Source of the DNA: DASYGT01 sp035999365
GTDB lineage: Bacteria > Actinomycetota > Actinomycetes > Mycobacteriales > Jatrophihabitantaceae
DNA length: 64,000 nt
Reading direction: 5' to 3'
NCBI GenBank assembly: GCA_035999365.1
Contig: DASYGT010000015.1
Coordinates: 1 to 64,000, forward strand
The notes under the pieces are model-generated. The model was given only the letters and a program-made list of their open reading frames with translations. It had not been told where the DNA came from and did not search any database. Position 1 is the stretch's first letter, and each line of letters opens with the position of its first letter. Positions 24,509 through 34,026 of this stretch are shown here, piece after piece. The translations under genes and the position numbers were made by a program.

Positions 24509-24584
24509 GCCCAGGACCCACGCGTGATGCTGTCGATCTAAAGCGGTCGCCCGTTGTCATCGGTGCGCCGTACTTTGGATCCAT

Positions 24585-26402
24585 ATGAGCGCACCTCAGC
24601 AGAATCCCGGCGACACCGCTCCGCCTGACGCGGACGGCAGGCCCGGCGTACCGGGAGCCGTGACGTCGCTCAGGCGCTTGTGGCCGTGGGCCCGGCCACA
24701 CCGTCGGGCAGTGGTCGTCATGATCCTGTCAGCCACCCTGGCGATGCTGGCGCAATCTCTCGTCCCCCTCGTCGTCGGGCGGGTGGTCGACGGGCCGATC
24801 CGACACCACGACACCGCCGGACTATGGCCGCTCGCCGGCCTCGCTCTGCTGTTCGGGGTTGCCGAGGCGGTGCTCTTCTTCGTGAGGCGCTACGCCATGG
24901 CCGCCGCCGCCCTCGGCGTCGAAACGGACCTGCGCCGCGACCTGTTCGCCCACCTGCAGCGGCTCCCGGTGTCATTCCACGACCGGTGGCCGAGCGGCCA
25001 GCTGCTGTCGCGCCTCACCACCGATCTCTCGACGCTGCGACGGTTCATCGGCTTCGGCTTCGTCTTCCTCATCGCCAACTCGGCTACCTCGATCGTCGTG
25101 GTCGTGCTCCTCATGCACATCCACCTCCTCCTCGGCGTGTTCGTGCTCGTGGCGATGGCTCCGCTCGCCGTCTTCACGCGGCGCTTCGAGCTGCGCTACT
25201 CCCGCGAAGCGCGTATCGCGCAAGACCTCACCGGCGATCTTGCGACCGCGGTCGAGGAATCCGCACTGGGCATCCGGGTGATCAAGTCCTACGGCCGCCG
25301 ACCGCAGATGCTGGCTCGATTCACCCGCGACGCCGAGCGGCTGCGCGGCGCCGAGATGACGAAGGTCCGCACGCTCGCACGATTCTGGGCGGTCCTCGAA
25401 GGCATCCCGCAGCTGATCCTGGCAGGCGTCGCGTTCGGTGGCGTCCTCGCGGTCGCCCACCATGCGATGACGATCGGCCAGCTCATCGCCTTCCTGACGC
25501 TCTACCTACGGCTGATCTGGCCGATCATTTCGCTGGGATGGTTGCTCGCGCTGACCCAAGAGGCCGCGAGTGCCGCCCGCCGGATCTTCGAGGTGTTCGA
25601 CACGCGACCGACGATCTTGGATCCCACGCATGCGGTCGTCGCCGAACAAGGCACGACGCTGACATTCGAGAACGTGCGGTTCCGGTACGAGGGCGCCGAC
25701 TCCGACGTGCTGCGGAGAATAGACCTCGATGTGCGCGCCGGCGAGACGATGGCGCTGGTCGGCGGGGTGGGCTCGGGCAAGACGACACTCACGGCGCTTG
25801 TGCCGCGGCTGTATGACGTCACGGGTGGCCGAGTCCTGCTCGGCGGCGTGGACGTGCGCGACCTGCGACTCGACCAGCTGCGGCATGCGGTGTCGACGGC
25901 GTTCGAGGATGCGACGCTGTTCTCGGCGAGCGTCCGCGAAAACCTCGTCCTTGGGCGGGCCGGCATTTCCGATGAGGACGTCGCCGAGGCCGTTGATGTG
26001 GCGCAGGCCCAGTTCGCCTACGAACTGCCGTACGGCCTCGACACCCGAATCGGTGAGCAGGGCTTGTCATTGTCGGGAGGTCAGCGGCAGCGGTTGGCGC
26101 TGGCCCGCGCCGTCCTCGGCCGGCCCCGCGTCCTCGTACTCGACGACCCGCTGTCCGCGTTGGACGTCCACACCGAGGCCCAGGTCGAGGCTGCTCTGCG
26201 CCGAGTTCTGGCGAGCACGACGGCCCTGGTCGTGGCCCACCGCCCATCCACGGTCATGCTCGCCGACCGCGTGGCGCTCCTGATCGACGGCCGGATTGCC
26301 GCCGTCGGCACGCACAGCGACCTGCTCACCACAGTGCCCGAATATCGCGATCTGCTGGCACAGACCTCCGAACTGGAGGGAGCCGGCCATGACCGATCCT
26401 GA
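24585..26402 (+). CDS. ABC exporter half-transporter A (degenerate ATPase site)
   Basis: The 605-residue protein has a six-helix exporter membrane domain (residues about 35-330) fused to a nucleotide-binding domain. Walker A is GGVGSGKTT (about 393), the signature is LSGGQRQ (about 495) and Walker B is VLVLDDPLSALD (about 515). The catalytic Glu after Walker B is replaced by Asp, as in the inactive-site partner of heterodimeric exporters. The gene overlaps the next ABC gene by 14 bases. Export of a drug or lipid is likely; the substrate is unknown. Confidence 0.9.
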   Translation: MSAPQQNPGDTAPPDADGRPGVPGAVTSLRRLWPWARPHRRAVVVMILSATLAMLAQSLVPLVVGRVVDGPIRHHDTAGLWPLAGLALLFGVAEAVLFFVRRYAMAAAALGVETDLRRDLFAHLQRLPVSFHDRWPSGQLLSRLTTDLSTLRRFIGFGFVFLIANSATSIVVVVLLMHIHLLLGVFVLVAMAPLAVFTRRFELRYSREARIAQDLTGDLATAVEESALGIRVIKSYGRRPQMLARFTRDAERLRGAEMTKVRTLARFWAVLEGIPQLILAGVAFGGVLAVAHHAMTIGQLIAFLTLYLRLIWPIISLGWLLALTQEAASAARRIFEVFDTRPTILDPTHAVVAEQGTTLTFENVRFRYEGADSDVLRRIDLDVRAGETMALVGGVGSGKTTLTALVPRLYDVTGGRVLLGGVDVRDLRLDQLRHAVSTAFEDATLFSASVRENLVLGRAGISDEDVAEAVDVAQAQFAYELPYGLDTRIGEQGLSLSGGQRQRLALARAVLGRPRVLVLDDPLSALDVHTEAQVEAALRRVLASTTALVVAHRPSTVMLADRVALLIDGRIAAVGTHSDLLTTVPEYRDLLAQTSELEGAGHDRS

Positions 26403-28257
26403 CGTTGTCGAGCGTCCGAGCGACCCGTCGAACTGGCAGGGCAAACTCACGCCCGATGCCGCCGCGACGGCGAAGGCGCAGGACGAGCCGGTCGCAGCCG
26501 GGCTGCGCCTGCGCACGAACGGGCGGCGACTGCTCGTCGAGCTGATCCGTCCGCATCGCCGGCCGATCGCATGGGTGCTGCTGGCCGTTCTCGTCCAGGT
26601 CGGCGCCACGATGGCGGGGCCGTGGCTGATCGGTGTGGCGATCGACGACTCGCTGCCGGACGCGCTCCGCGGCAACTACACCTCGCTCATCGTCGTCACG
26701 GCGTTCCTCGTCCTGGCGGCGGTGATCTCGGGCTGGCTGCGCTCGGTGTTCGTGCTGCGCAGCGGCGCCATCGGCCAAGCGATCCTCTTCGACCTGCGTC
26801 GCCGCGGGTACGACCACATCCAGGCACTGTCCGTGTCGTTCCACGAGCGATTCACTTCCGGCCGGGTGATTTCGCGACTGACGTCCGACGTTGACACGCT
26901 CACCGAACTGCTCGACTCCGGTCTCGACGGATTGCTGACGGCCGTGTTCAACATCGCGGCGATTTCGGTCCTGCTGCTCATCCTGGACGTCCCGCTCGGG
27001 CTGATCGCGCTCGTGTCCCTGGCCCCGCTGTGGTTGCTGTACAGATGGTTCTCGGCGCGAGCGACGGTTGCCTTCCGCAAGACGCGCGAGACGGTCGCCA
27101 CCGTGATCGTGAACATCGTCGAGTCGCTCAACGGCATTCGCGCGGTGCAGGCATTTCGTCGCGAGAAGCGCAACGATGCGATCTTCGCCCGCGTCAACGA
27201 CGACTACCGCGAGGCGAACCGGCAGGCGTTCAAGCTGCATGCCGTATTCATCCCGGGCACCGCGCTGATCGGCAACGTCTCGACCGTCGCCGTCCTGCTC
27301 GTCGGTGGCTACCGCGTCGCCGACGGCAGCCTGGCCCTCGGCGTCCTGACCTCATTCATCCTGTACCTGCGGCAGTTCTACGACCCGATGGAGGACGTGG
27401 CAATCTTCTACAACTCGCTGCAGTCCGCGAGCGCCGCGCTCGAGAAGATCTCGCTGGTGCTCGCCGAGAAGCCGTCGGTGCCCGAACCTGTAACGCCGAC
27501 GCCGCTACCGGAGCCCGTCGCGGGGGCGGTCGAGCTGGACGGAGTCGAGTTCGGTTACACCCCTGAACGGGTGGTGCTGCACGAGCTGTCGATCGATATC
27601 CCAGGCGGCCAGACGGTGGCACTGGTCGGCGCCACTGGTGCCGGCAAGACGACGATCGCGAAGCTGATCTCACGCTTCTACGACCCGACCTCGGGCTCCG
27701 TCCGGCTCGACGGGATCGATCTGCGCGAGATGGGTGAGGCCGAGCTGCGCCGCGCCACTGTCATGATCACGCAGGACGGCTTCCTCTTCTCGGGTTCCGT
27801 GGCTGACAACATCGCATTCGGCAAGCCCGGTGCCTCACGGGACGAGATCGTCGCGGCGGCGCGCGAAGTCGGCGCCCATCCCTTCATCGAGCTACTGCCC
27901 GAGGGCTACGACACCGACGTTCGCAAGCGCGGGGGGCGGTTGTCCGCCGGGCAGCGCCAGCTCGTCGCGTTCGCACGGGCATTCCTCGCCGACCCGGCGG
28001 TCCTGATCCTCGACGAGGCGACCTCGTCGCTGGACGTTCCCACGGAGCGCGCGGTACAGCGGGCCTTGCGCACTGTGCTGGCCGAGCGTACGGCGCTGAT
28101 CATCGCCCACCGTCTGTCGACGGTCGAGATCGCAGATCGCGTGCTCGTACTCAGCGATGGCCGGGTGGTTGAAGATGGCACTCCTGGCGATCTGATTGCC
28201 ACTGGCACCGGCGAATTCGCCGGGCTCCACGAGTCGTGGCGTGACTCGCTCGTGTAG
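26389..28257 (+). CDS. ABC exporter half-transporter B (canonical ATPase site)
   Basis: The 622-residue protein has an N-terminal extension, six membrane helices and an ATPase domain. Walker A is GATGAGKTT (about 413), the signature is LSAGQRQ (about 517) and Walker B is VLILDEATSSLD with its catalytic Glu (about 540). With the preceding gene it forms a heterodimeric exporter. The ATG at 26389, after GGAGGGAG, overlaps the end of the first subunit gene and fixes the start. Confidence 0.9.
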   Translation: MTDPDVVERPSDPSNWQGKLTPDAAATAKAQDEPVAAGLRLRTNGRRLLVELIRPHRRPIAWVLLAVLVQVGATMAGPWLIGVAIDDSLPDALRGNYTSLIVVTAFLVLAAVISGWLRSVFVLRSGAIGQAILFDLRRRGYDHIQALSVSFHERFTSGRVISRLTSDVDTLTELLDSGLDGLLTAVFNIAAISVLLLILDVPLGLIALVSLAPLWLLYRWFSARATVAFRKTRETVATVIVNIVESLNGIRAVQAFRREKRNDAIFARVNDDYREANRQAFKLHAVFIPGTALIGNVSTVAVLLVGGYRVADGSLALGVLTSFILYLRQFYDPMEDVAIFYNSLQSASAALEKISLVLAEKPSVPEPVTPTPLPEPVAGAVELDGVEFGYTPERVVLHELSIDIPGGQTVALVGATGAGKTTIAKLISRFYDPTSGSVRLDGIDLREMGEAELRRATVMITQDGFLFSGSVADNIAFGKPGASRDEIVAAAREVGAHPFIELLPEGYDTDVRKRGGRLSAGQRQLVAFARAFLADPAVLILDEATSSLDVPTERAVQRALRTVLAERTALIIAHRLSTVEIADRVLVLSDGRVVEDGTPGDLIATGTGEFAGLHESWRDSLV

Positions 28258-28260
28258 GCC

Positions 28261-29049
28261 TCACCGGCACAGATGGGCGAACGCGACGGCAGCGGCGGTC
28301 GCGACGTTGAGCGAGTCGACACCGGTCGCCATCGGGATGCGTACTCGTTCGTCCGCCGACGCCATGGCAGCCTGTGTCAATCCCGGCCCTTCCGCCCCGA
28401 GAAGTACCCCCCAACGCGGCGGCGCCACGATGTCGGCCAACGGCGTCGCGTCGAGGCCAGGAGTCAGTGCGTAGAGCCGGAATCCGCAATCGCGCACAGC
28501 GGTGAGCGCCTGCGGCCATGGCCCCGGCACGACGGCGAACGGCACGCGGAGCACGTGCCCCATGGACACCCGCACGCTGCGCCGGTAGAGCGGATCGGCG
28601 CACTGCTCGTCGAGCAACACTGCGTCGATGCCGAACGCGGCAGCATTGCGAAACAGCGCGCCGAGGTTCTCGAAGTCGTTCAGCGATTCGAGCACGGCGA
28701 TGCGATGTGCGTCCGTCAGCAACTGCTGGACCGCGCGCGATTCCGGGCGGGTGGCGGCGGCCAGCACACCGCGGGTGACACGGAACCCGACGACATCCGA
28801 AAGCAGCCACTTGTCGACCACATAGACGGGCGGGTCGGCCGCTCGGAGCGCCTCCGCAAGCTCGGCGACCCGTGACCGGACCCCGACCACGGCCCGTACC
28901 CGGTAGGCCGACGTGAGCAGCCGCTCGACCACGTTGACGCCCTCGGCGATGACGATCCCGCGCCGGTCCGGGCGCACGTCGGCATCCGTGAGGCCGCGGA
29001 AATCGTCGAGGCGCGGGTCGAACGGGTCGTCGACCTCGATCAGCGGCAC
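28261..29049 (-). CDS. TrmH/SpoU-family RNA 2'-O-methyltransferase
   Basis: The 262-residue protein has an N-terminal substrate-binding part (RRGIVIAEGVNVVERLL) and a SPOUT knot domain with the three SpoU motifs: LNDFENLGALFRNAAAFGID, LLGAEGPGL and VRIPMATGVDSLNVATAAAV. It methylates a ribose in rRNA or tRNA from S-adenosylmethionine. The start is GTG. It converges tightly with the ABC operon. Confidence 0.88.
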   Translation of the reverse strand: MPLIEVDDPFDPRLDDFRGLTDADVRPDRRGIVIAEGVNVVERLLTSAYRVRAVVGVRSRVAELAEALRAADPPVYVVDKWLLSDVVGFRVTRGVLAAATRPESRAVQQLLTDAHRIAVLESLNDFENLGALFRNAAAFGIDAVLLDEQCADPLYRRSVRVSMGHVLRVPFAVVPGPWPQALTAVRDCGFRLYALTPGLDATPLADIVAPPRWGVLLGAEGPGLTQAAMASADERVRIPMATGVDSLNVATAAAVAFAHLCR

Positions 29050-29068
29050 GGACCCATTCTGCCGCGCA

Positions 29069-30382
29069 TCAGCTCGTGGGCAGGTGCACGCCCGAGATCA
29101 TCCGCCCGGCAACCCGCCTCGGCCTGAGGTTGCGGCGGTAGGCGAGCACGAGCGCAATCGCCACTGCGGCGAACAGGCAGATGACGCCGCCGCCGACCAT
29201 GCCCCAGCGCGGCCCGAACGCCTCGGCGACCCAGCCGATCATCGGCGCGCCGATCGGCGTGCCGCCCATGAAGCACATGAGGTAGAGCGCCATGACGCGA
29301 CCGCGCATCATCGGTTCGACGCCGAGCTGCACCGAGGCGTTCGCAGCCGTTGTCAGTGTGAGCATCGCCAGCCCGGTGGGCATCAGCAGCAGCGCCGTCG
29401 ATTCGAACCCGGGCATCGAGCCGGCGAGGATCTCGAGCACCGCGAACAGGATCGTGCCGCCGATCAGAAAGAGCTGCGTCGGCCGCTGAGTGCGCCGCGT
29501 GGCGAGCACCGCCCCGCAGCAGGCGCCGACGGCCAGTGACGTGGAAAGCAGGCCGTACCCGGTGGCGGAGCGATGGAAGATCTGCTTGGCCATCAGCGCC
29601 GTGGTGATCTGAAAGTTCAGTCCGAAAGTGCCGACCACGAATACGAGCACCATGGTCATCATCAGGTCGCCACGACCGCGCACGTAGCGAAACCCTTCCC
29701 GTAACTGCCCGCGAGCCCGTACGAGCGGCGGCGACGGATGCAGCTCCGAGGTGCGCATCATTGCCAGCCCGAGCAGTACCGCGGCACTCGAGGCGGCGTT
29801 GCCGATGAACGCCCAGCCAGTGCCGACGGCGCTGATCACCAGACCGGCAACTGCCGGTCCGACAACCCGGCCGATGTTGAAGATCGTCGAGTTGATCGCG
29901 ACCGCGTTGGCGAGGTCGTCGCGACCGACCATCTCGACCGCGAACGCCTGCCGCGTCGGCGTGTCGACGGCGCTGATCATGCCGAGGGCGGCAGCGAGCG
30001 CGAGGACGTGCCAGTACTGCACGACTCCGGTCACGTCCAGAAGGCCGAGAACGAGCGCCACGGCCGCCAGCGCCGTCTGCGTCGCGAGAAGCAACCGGCG
30101 CTTGTCGCTGCGGTCGGCGAGCACACCGCCCCAGAGGCCGAGGAGCAGCGAAGGTCCGAACTGCAGCGCGGTGACGAAGCCCAGCGCAGTACCGGAATTG
30201 GTCAACGTGAGGACGAGCCAGTCCTGCGCCACGCGCTGCATCCACGTGCCGGTGAGCGATATCAACTGGCCCGACGCGTAGAGGCGGTAGTTGCGCACCC
30301 GCAGTGAGCGGAACATGCCACGCTGTGGCTGCTGGCCGGAATCGGGTGCGGTCGACGGCCGGGAGGCCGCGACCGCCGTCAC
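29069..30382 (-). CDS. MFS transporter of the EntS/DHA3 type, MarR-linked
   Basis: The 437-residue protein has twelve predicted helices and DHA3/EntS-type motifs (RNYRLYASGQLISLTGTWMQRVAQDWLVL, GVLADRSDKRRLLLATQ, RGRVMALYLMCFMGGTPIGAP). The start GTG overlaps the marR stop (GTGA), so the MarR protein probably controls it. The likely role is drug or siderophore efflux; the substrate is unknown. Confidence 0.87.
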   Translation of the reverse strand: MTAVAASRPSTAPDSGQQPQRGMFRSLRVRNYRLYASGQLISLTGTWMQRVAQDWLVLTLTNSGTALGFVTALQFGPSLLLGLWGGVLADRSDKRRLLLATQTALAAVALVLGLLDVTGVVQYWHVLALAAALGMISAVDTPTRQAFAVEMVGRDDLANAVAINSTIFNIGRVVGPAVAGLVISAVGTGWAFIGNAASSAAVLLGLAMMRTSELHPSPPLVRARGQLREGFRYVRGRGDLMMTMVLVFVVGTFGLNFQITTALMAKQIFHRSATGYGLLSTSLAVGACCGAVLATRRTQRPTQLFLIGGTILFAVLEILAGSMPGFESTALLLMPTGLAMLTLTTAANASVQLGVEPMMRGRVMALYLMCFMGGTPIGAPMIGWVAEAFGPRWGMVGGGVICLFAAVAIALVLAYRRNLRPRRVAGRMISGVHLPTS

Positions 30383-30816
30383 AGCTCGGCCAGCTTGTCG
30401 AGCACGGGGACGACGTCGCGAATCAACGCACGCTCGTCCGGGCTGAGCTGACCGAGGCGCTGGGTAAGCCAGGCATCACGCGAGCGCCGCTCGGAATCGA
30501 GCAGGCCGATTCCGGCGTCGGTGATCGCGATGATGGCCTGGCGACGGTCGGTGGGATGAGCCTCGCGGCGTACCAGCGCGCGCTCCTCGAGATTGGCGAG
30601 CACCTTGGTCATGGACGGCGGCTGCACGCGTTCACAGGCCGCCAACTCACCGGCACTCATGGGGCCGGACTTGTGCAGGGTGTTCATCGCCGACAGCTGC
30701 GTCAACGTGATGGACATGTCGACGCGCTGATTGCGGACGATCCTGGTGAGCCGCAGCAGCGACGGGCGAAGCTGCGCGGCCAGCTCGGAGATCGTGGATC
30801 TCGTCGCCGCCGTCAT
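30379..30816 (-). CDS. MarR-family transcriptional regulator
   Basis: The 145-residue protein has a winged helix typical of MarR: LTQLSAMNTLHKSGPMSAGELAACERVQPPSMTKVLANLEERALVRREAHPTDRRQAIIAITDAG, flanked by dimerisation helices. A palindrome (TCGTTAG-N5-CTAACGA) lies two bases upstream of the ATG, fitting autorepression. It forms a translationally coupled pair with the downstream MFS gene. Confidence 0.88.
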   Translation of the reverse strand: MTAATRSTISELAAQLRPSLLRLTRIVRNQRVDMSITLTQLSAMNTLHKSGPMSAGELAACERVQPPSMTKVLANLEERALVRREAHPTDRRQAIIAITDAGIGLLDSERRSRDAWLTQRLGQLSPDERALIRDVVPVLDKLAEL

Positions 30817-30817
30817 A

Positions 30818-30836
30818 TCGTTAGTCTATCTAACGA
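30818..30836. promoter_or_regulatory. MarR operator palindrome
   Basis: A perfect 7-base inverted repeat, TCGTTAG-TCTAT-CTAACGA, lies between the marR start codon and the stop codon of pabBC, whose TAG falls inside it. Its size and place are typical of an autoregulated MarR site. It implies that marR has its own promoter at the very end of the upstream gene. Confidence 0.6.
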
Positions 30837-32857
30837 GTCGGCCGGGCGCCACTCGCTTTGCCGCGGAGGTTGAGCGCGCGAGCGAGCTCGACGACGACCT
30901 CGTCGCGCCGCGGCAGGACGACGCCGTCCACTGATCGGATGGGCACGACGCCGCTGAGGCTGCTGGTCCAAAAGGCCGCGTGGTGGTGCAGGTCGGTCAC
31001 CGTGAACCCGCGAAGCACCGCTCGGCGGCCGCTGTCACGTGCCACGTCGAGCACAGCACGACGAGTGATTCCGGGCAGCACGTCATCGCGCAGCGGAGGT
31101 GTGCGCAGCGACCCGTCCGGGCAGATCAGGAACACGTTTCCGCGGCTGGTCTCCAACACTGTGCCGTCGTCGGCGACGAACAACGGCGTCCCCGCAACGT
31201 GTTCAGCGGCAGCGAGATCGGCGCGGTCGGCCCATTTGTGGCGCCATAGTCCGGAGGCGCGATGCACCACCGTGGCGTCGGATTCACCCGGCGGGTCGGT
31301 GAGCCGGCGGCAGGTGATGGCGACTCCGCCCCCGGTGGTGAGGACGATGCGCAGAGCGGCCGGAGCACCGCGCTGTGCCGCCGCTGCCGCCGCGGCCCGC
31401 ACCGCGGTTCCCGCCGGCACGGGGCAGGCGTACAGCTCGCGGCTGGAGCGGTCCAGCCGAGCCAGGTGATCGGCCAGGCGGACGGGTACGCCGTCGATCA
31501 CGAGGACGGTTTCGAGCAGACCGCCGGAGAGCTGAGAGCCGGTCGGTTCGATCACCGGTGTCGGCACCGCCGGGTGCAGCTCACCATCGATCGCACGCAG
31601 CAGCGGAGCTGCCTTGTCCAGGCACTCGCGCCATTCGCGCATCGGCACGCTGTCGGCCGTCACTCCGCCCCCGACCCCGAGATCGATGCGGTCGCCCGCT
31701 ATCTCGAACGTCCGGATCGCGACGGCGAACTCCGTACCCCATGCGGGGCTCGCGAATCCGATAGCGCCGGTGTACACGCCACGCGGAACCGTCTCCAGCT
31801 CGGCGATCGCGTCGAGAGCGCGCAGCTTGGGCGCGCCGGTGACGGACCCGGGCGGCAAGGTTGCCGCGAGCAGCTGGCTGTCGTCGACCTCGGCACGCAG
31901 CCGGCCAGTGACCGTCGAGACGAGATGCCACACGCCGGGGTGCGCCTCGAGGTCGAGCAGCGACGCCGTTCGCACGCTCCCGATCTCGCAGACACGGCCG
32001 AGGTCGTTGCGCATCAGGTCGACGATCATGACGTTCTCGGCGGCGTCCTTTGCCGAATTCAGCAGCGCGTCCGATCCGTCGACGCCGTGCCGTGGCGCGG
32101 TGCCCTTGATCGGTGAGGTCATGACGTCGCGGCCCCGGCGGCGCAGGAACAGTTCTGGACTCAGGCATGCGAGTGCCCGTTCACCGCCGTCGATGTATGC
32201 ACCGAAACGTGGTGCGAGCCGGGCGGCGGAGGCGGCGAACATCGCGGCGGCGTCGCCCGCGAACCCCGCGTGGAGCCGGGTGCAGACGTTTACCTGGTAC
32301 ACCTCGCCCGCGCGGATCCACTCGACTGCGCGCTCGACGGCCTCGAGGTGCACCGGCAGGGAAGCACCACCGAACTGCTCGGACTTCCACGTCCTGGGTA
32401 CAGCGTCGGCCGCGGCCGTGAGCATTGCGGCCGACTCGTCCAGGCTGCGGCGCAGAACTGCCTCGCGCTCGTCGCTCCACAGCGCCTCGAACCACCATCG
32501 CCCGTCGCGCCATCGCAACAGGTGGTCGTAGAACGCCAGGAACGGTGGCGCGTCGAAACCGAACCAGCCGAACCAGCCGCCGCCCACTACATCCTCGGAC
32601 GGTTCGACGTGCGGAAGGACCCTGACCGCGTTCAGCGCGTCGGCGTCAGCGGGGAGCACCACGAGCGGTTCGGCCGCAATCAGTGCGCCGCCCCCACCCC
32701 ACTCACCCACCAGGGCGGCGAGATGAGCGGCATCGGCGCGATGTGCGATCACCTGCGCGGGCGGCGGGCCGACGCCTAGGGGGTACGACACCGCACGGCA
32801 GCGCATCCGGTGCACACGATCCAGCCCCGCCTCGCCGTTCCGAGCCTCGCTGGTCAC
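30830..32857 (-). CDS. pabBC: Aminodeoxychorismate synthase component I fused to ADC lyase (PabB-PabC)
   Basis: The 675-residue protein joins a chorismate-binding PabB domain to a C-terminal class IV PLP-dependent aminodeoxychorismate lyase domain. PabB occupies residues 1 to about 440, with the PIKGTAPRHG motif bearing the PabB-type Lys, IVDLMRNDLGRV and TLPPGSVTGAPKLRA. The lyase domain shows LLETVLVIDGVPVRLADHLARL, GLWRHKWADR and VLETSRGNVFLI. Together they make p-aminobenzoate from chorismate for folate, and a PabA amidotransferase would be needed from elsewhere. The GTG at 32857 is chosen; an ATG at 32806 is possible. Confidence 0.9.
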   Translation of the reverse strand: MTSEARNGEAGLDRVHRMRCRAVSYPLGVGPPPAQVIAHRADAAHLAALVGEWGGGGALIAAEPLVVLPADADALNAVRVLPHVEPSEDVVGGGWFGWFGFDAPPFLAFYDHLLRWRDGRWWFEALWSDEREAVLRRSLDESAAMLTAAADAVPRTWKSEQFGGASLPVHLEAVERAVEWIRAGEVYQVNVCTRLHAGFAGDAAAMFAASAARLAPRFGAYIDGGERALACLSPELFLRRRGRDVMTSPIKGTAPRHGVDGSDALLNSAKDAAENVMIVDLMRNDLGRVCEIGSVRTASLLDLEAHPGVWHLVSTVTGRLRAEVDDSQLLAATLPPGSVTGAPKLRALDAIAELETVPRGVYTGAIGFASPAWGTEFAVAIRTFEIAGDRIDLGVGGGVTADSVPMREWRECLDKAAPLLRAIDGELHPAVPTPVIEPTGSQLSGGLLETVLVIDGVPVRLADHLARLDRSSRELYACPVPAGTAVRAAAAAAAQRGAPAALRIVLTTGGGVAITCRRLTDPPGESDATVVHRASGLWRHKWADRADLAAAEHVAGTPLFVADDGTVLETSRGNVFLICPDGSLRTPPLRDDVLPGITRRAVLDVARDSGRRAVLRGFTVTDLHHHAAFWTSSLSGVVPIRSVDGVVLPRRDEVVVELARALNLRGKASGARPTR

Positions 32858-32892
32858 TGACCCATCCTGCCCCGGGTGGTTACGCTGCCCGC

Positions 32893-33129
32893 ATGGCCGA
32901 CAAGCGGGAGCTCGTGCAACCGCCTGCCGTCCGCATGAACGCGCCGCGGATCGTGGCAACCGGCACCGCGCTGTGGTTCATCGCCTTCGTCGCACTGCTG
33001 CCGTTCTACGGCTGGCTCGGCGAGCACCACCATCGGGTGTGGTTGTGGACCTGTCTGGCCGGATGGATCCTCGGACTGATCGGCTACTCGATCATGCGTA
33101 GACATCGCACGGAGGGCCGCACGCTCTGA
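32893..33129 (+). CDS. DUF2530 membrane protein
   Basis: The 78-residue protein has two transmembrane helices (ALWFIAFVALLPFYGWL and VWLWTCLAGWILGLIGYSI) and the DUF2530 layout ending in a basic tail (RRHRTEGRTL). Function is unknown. It is divergent from pabBC and converges with the DUF3027 gene across a terminator hairpin. Confidence 0.82.
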   Translation: MADKRELVQPPAVRMNAPRIVATGTALWFIAFVALLPFYGWLGEHHHRVWLWTCLAGWILGLIGYSIMRRHRTEGRTL

Positions 33130-33145
33130 CCCCGGCGCGGGGGTC
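33128..33145. terminator. Probable bidirectional terminator
   Basis: The inverted repeat GACCCC-N6-GGGGTC begins inside the DUF2530 stop codon and ends just before the DUF3027 stop. A GC-rich hairpin in a 19-base gap between convergent genes suits an actinobacterial terminator, although no U-tract follows. Confidence 0.45.
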
Positions 33146-33148
33146 GGT

Positions 33149-33949
33149 TCAGACGAAGACGTCGCCGTCGTCGTAAACCGTTCCGATCAGTTCGGCGAGC
33201 GAGGGGGCATCGACCACGGCTTCGGAGTGGGCGCCGCAACCGAACTCGACACTCACCACGCGCCCGTCCGTCTCGGTGATCTCGTTGCCACACACGCCGA
33301 ATGCCGCACGCAACGAGCCCTGCAACGGGAGCAGGAACCCGCAGGTGCCACACTGCGCGGGCGCTTGCCGCGCCATCGGCGTGTCGGGGCCACTCTCGCC
33401 GTGCTGCCAGCGATCGGCCGCATCGAGCCTGCCGTCGCGCGACATCACCCGCGGCCGGCCGAGACCGAGCTCGAATGCGACGTCCTCCTCGGCCGGATCG
33501 TCGCTGAGGACGTAGGCGGGTACGAGCCGTGGATCGTTCTCGACCAACGGCAAGACATCACCGGGTGCCAAATCGCCTGGCCGCAGCCGTTCGTGCCACG
33601 GAATCCACTCCGGCGCGAGCAGCGCCTCGGGGCCGGGCAGAAGTACGACCTCGTCGACCGTGGCCACCCTCATGCGCGGAGCGCGCGCCAGTGTCACCGA
33701 CCAACGCCAGCCGCGGTACCCCGCTACATCGGCAGCGAACTCGTGGGTGACGATGCGTTCGGCCACCGCGACGGTGTCCAAGTGCTCGCCGACCGGCCCC
33801 TCGGACATCTCTTCCGCTGCGGCACGCGCAAGGTCGACGGCGGCTGCGAGGACCGCGTCGAGTGTCGCTGGCGGGCGGGCCACATCGTCGTCGCCGGTCT
33901 CGGCGGGTGTGTCGCTCGTGGTGTCGCTCGTGGTGTCGCTGGTGGTCAC
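33149..33949 (-). CDS. DUF3027 protein with zinc-finger-like cysteines
   Basis: The 266-residue cytoplasmic protein matches DUF3027: VAERIVTHEFAADVAGYRGWRWSVTLARAP, VVLLPGPEALLAPEWIPWHERLRPGDL and a C-terminal Cys-rich region (QCGTCGFLLPLQGSLRAAFGVCGNE ... FGCGAHSE) that could bind zinc. The function is unknown. The GTG at 33949 is chosen. A 12-base unit repeated three times (33909-33944) encodes the N-terminal TSDT repeats. Confidence 0.83.
   Translation of the reverse strand: MTTSDTTSDTTSDTPAETGDDDVARPPATLDAVLAAAVDLARAAAEEMSEGPVGEHLDTVAVAERIVTHEFAADVAGYRGWRWSVTLARAPRMRVATVDEVVLLPGPEALLAPEWIPWHERLRPGDLAPGDVLPLVENDPRLVPAYVLSDDPAEEDVAFELGLGRPRVMSRDGRLDAADRWQHGESGPDTPMARQAPAQCGTCGFLLPLQGSLRAAFGVCGNEITETDGRVVSVEFGCGAHSEAVVDAPSLAELIGTVYDDGDVFV
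33909..33944. repeat. 12-bp tandem repeat, three copies
   Basis: The unit GTGTCGCTCGTG occurs twice exactly and once with a single change, head to tail. It lies in the 5' end of the DUF3027 gene and encodes three TSDT tetrapeptides on the minus strand. Copy number may vary by slippage. Confidence 0.8.
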
Positions 33950-34026
33950 GCGTCCATTCTTCCTGATCGCTACGGCCTCGGCGCAACGGCGGGTGGTTCG
34001 TCGCCGCAGTGGGGCAGGATGGACGC

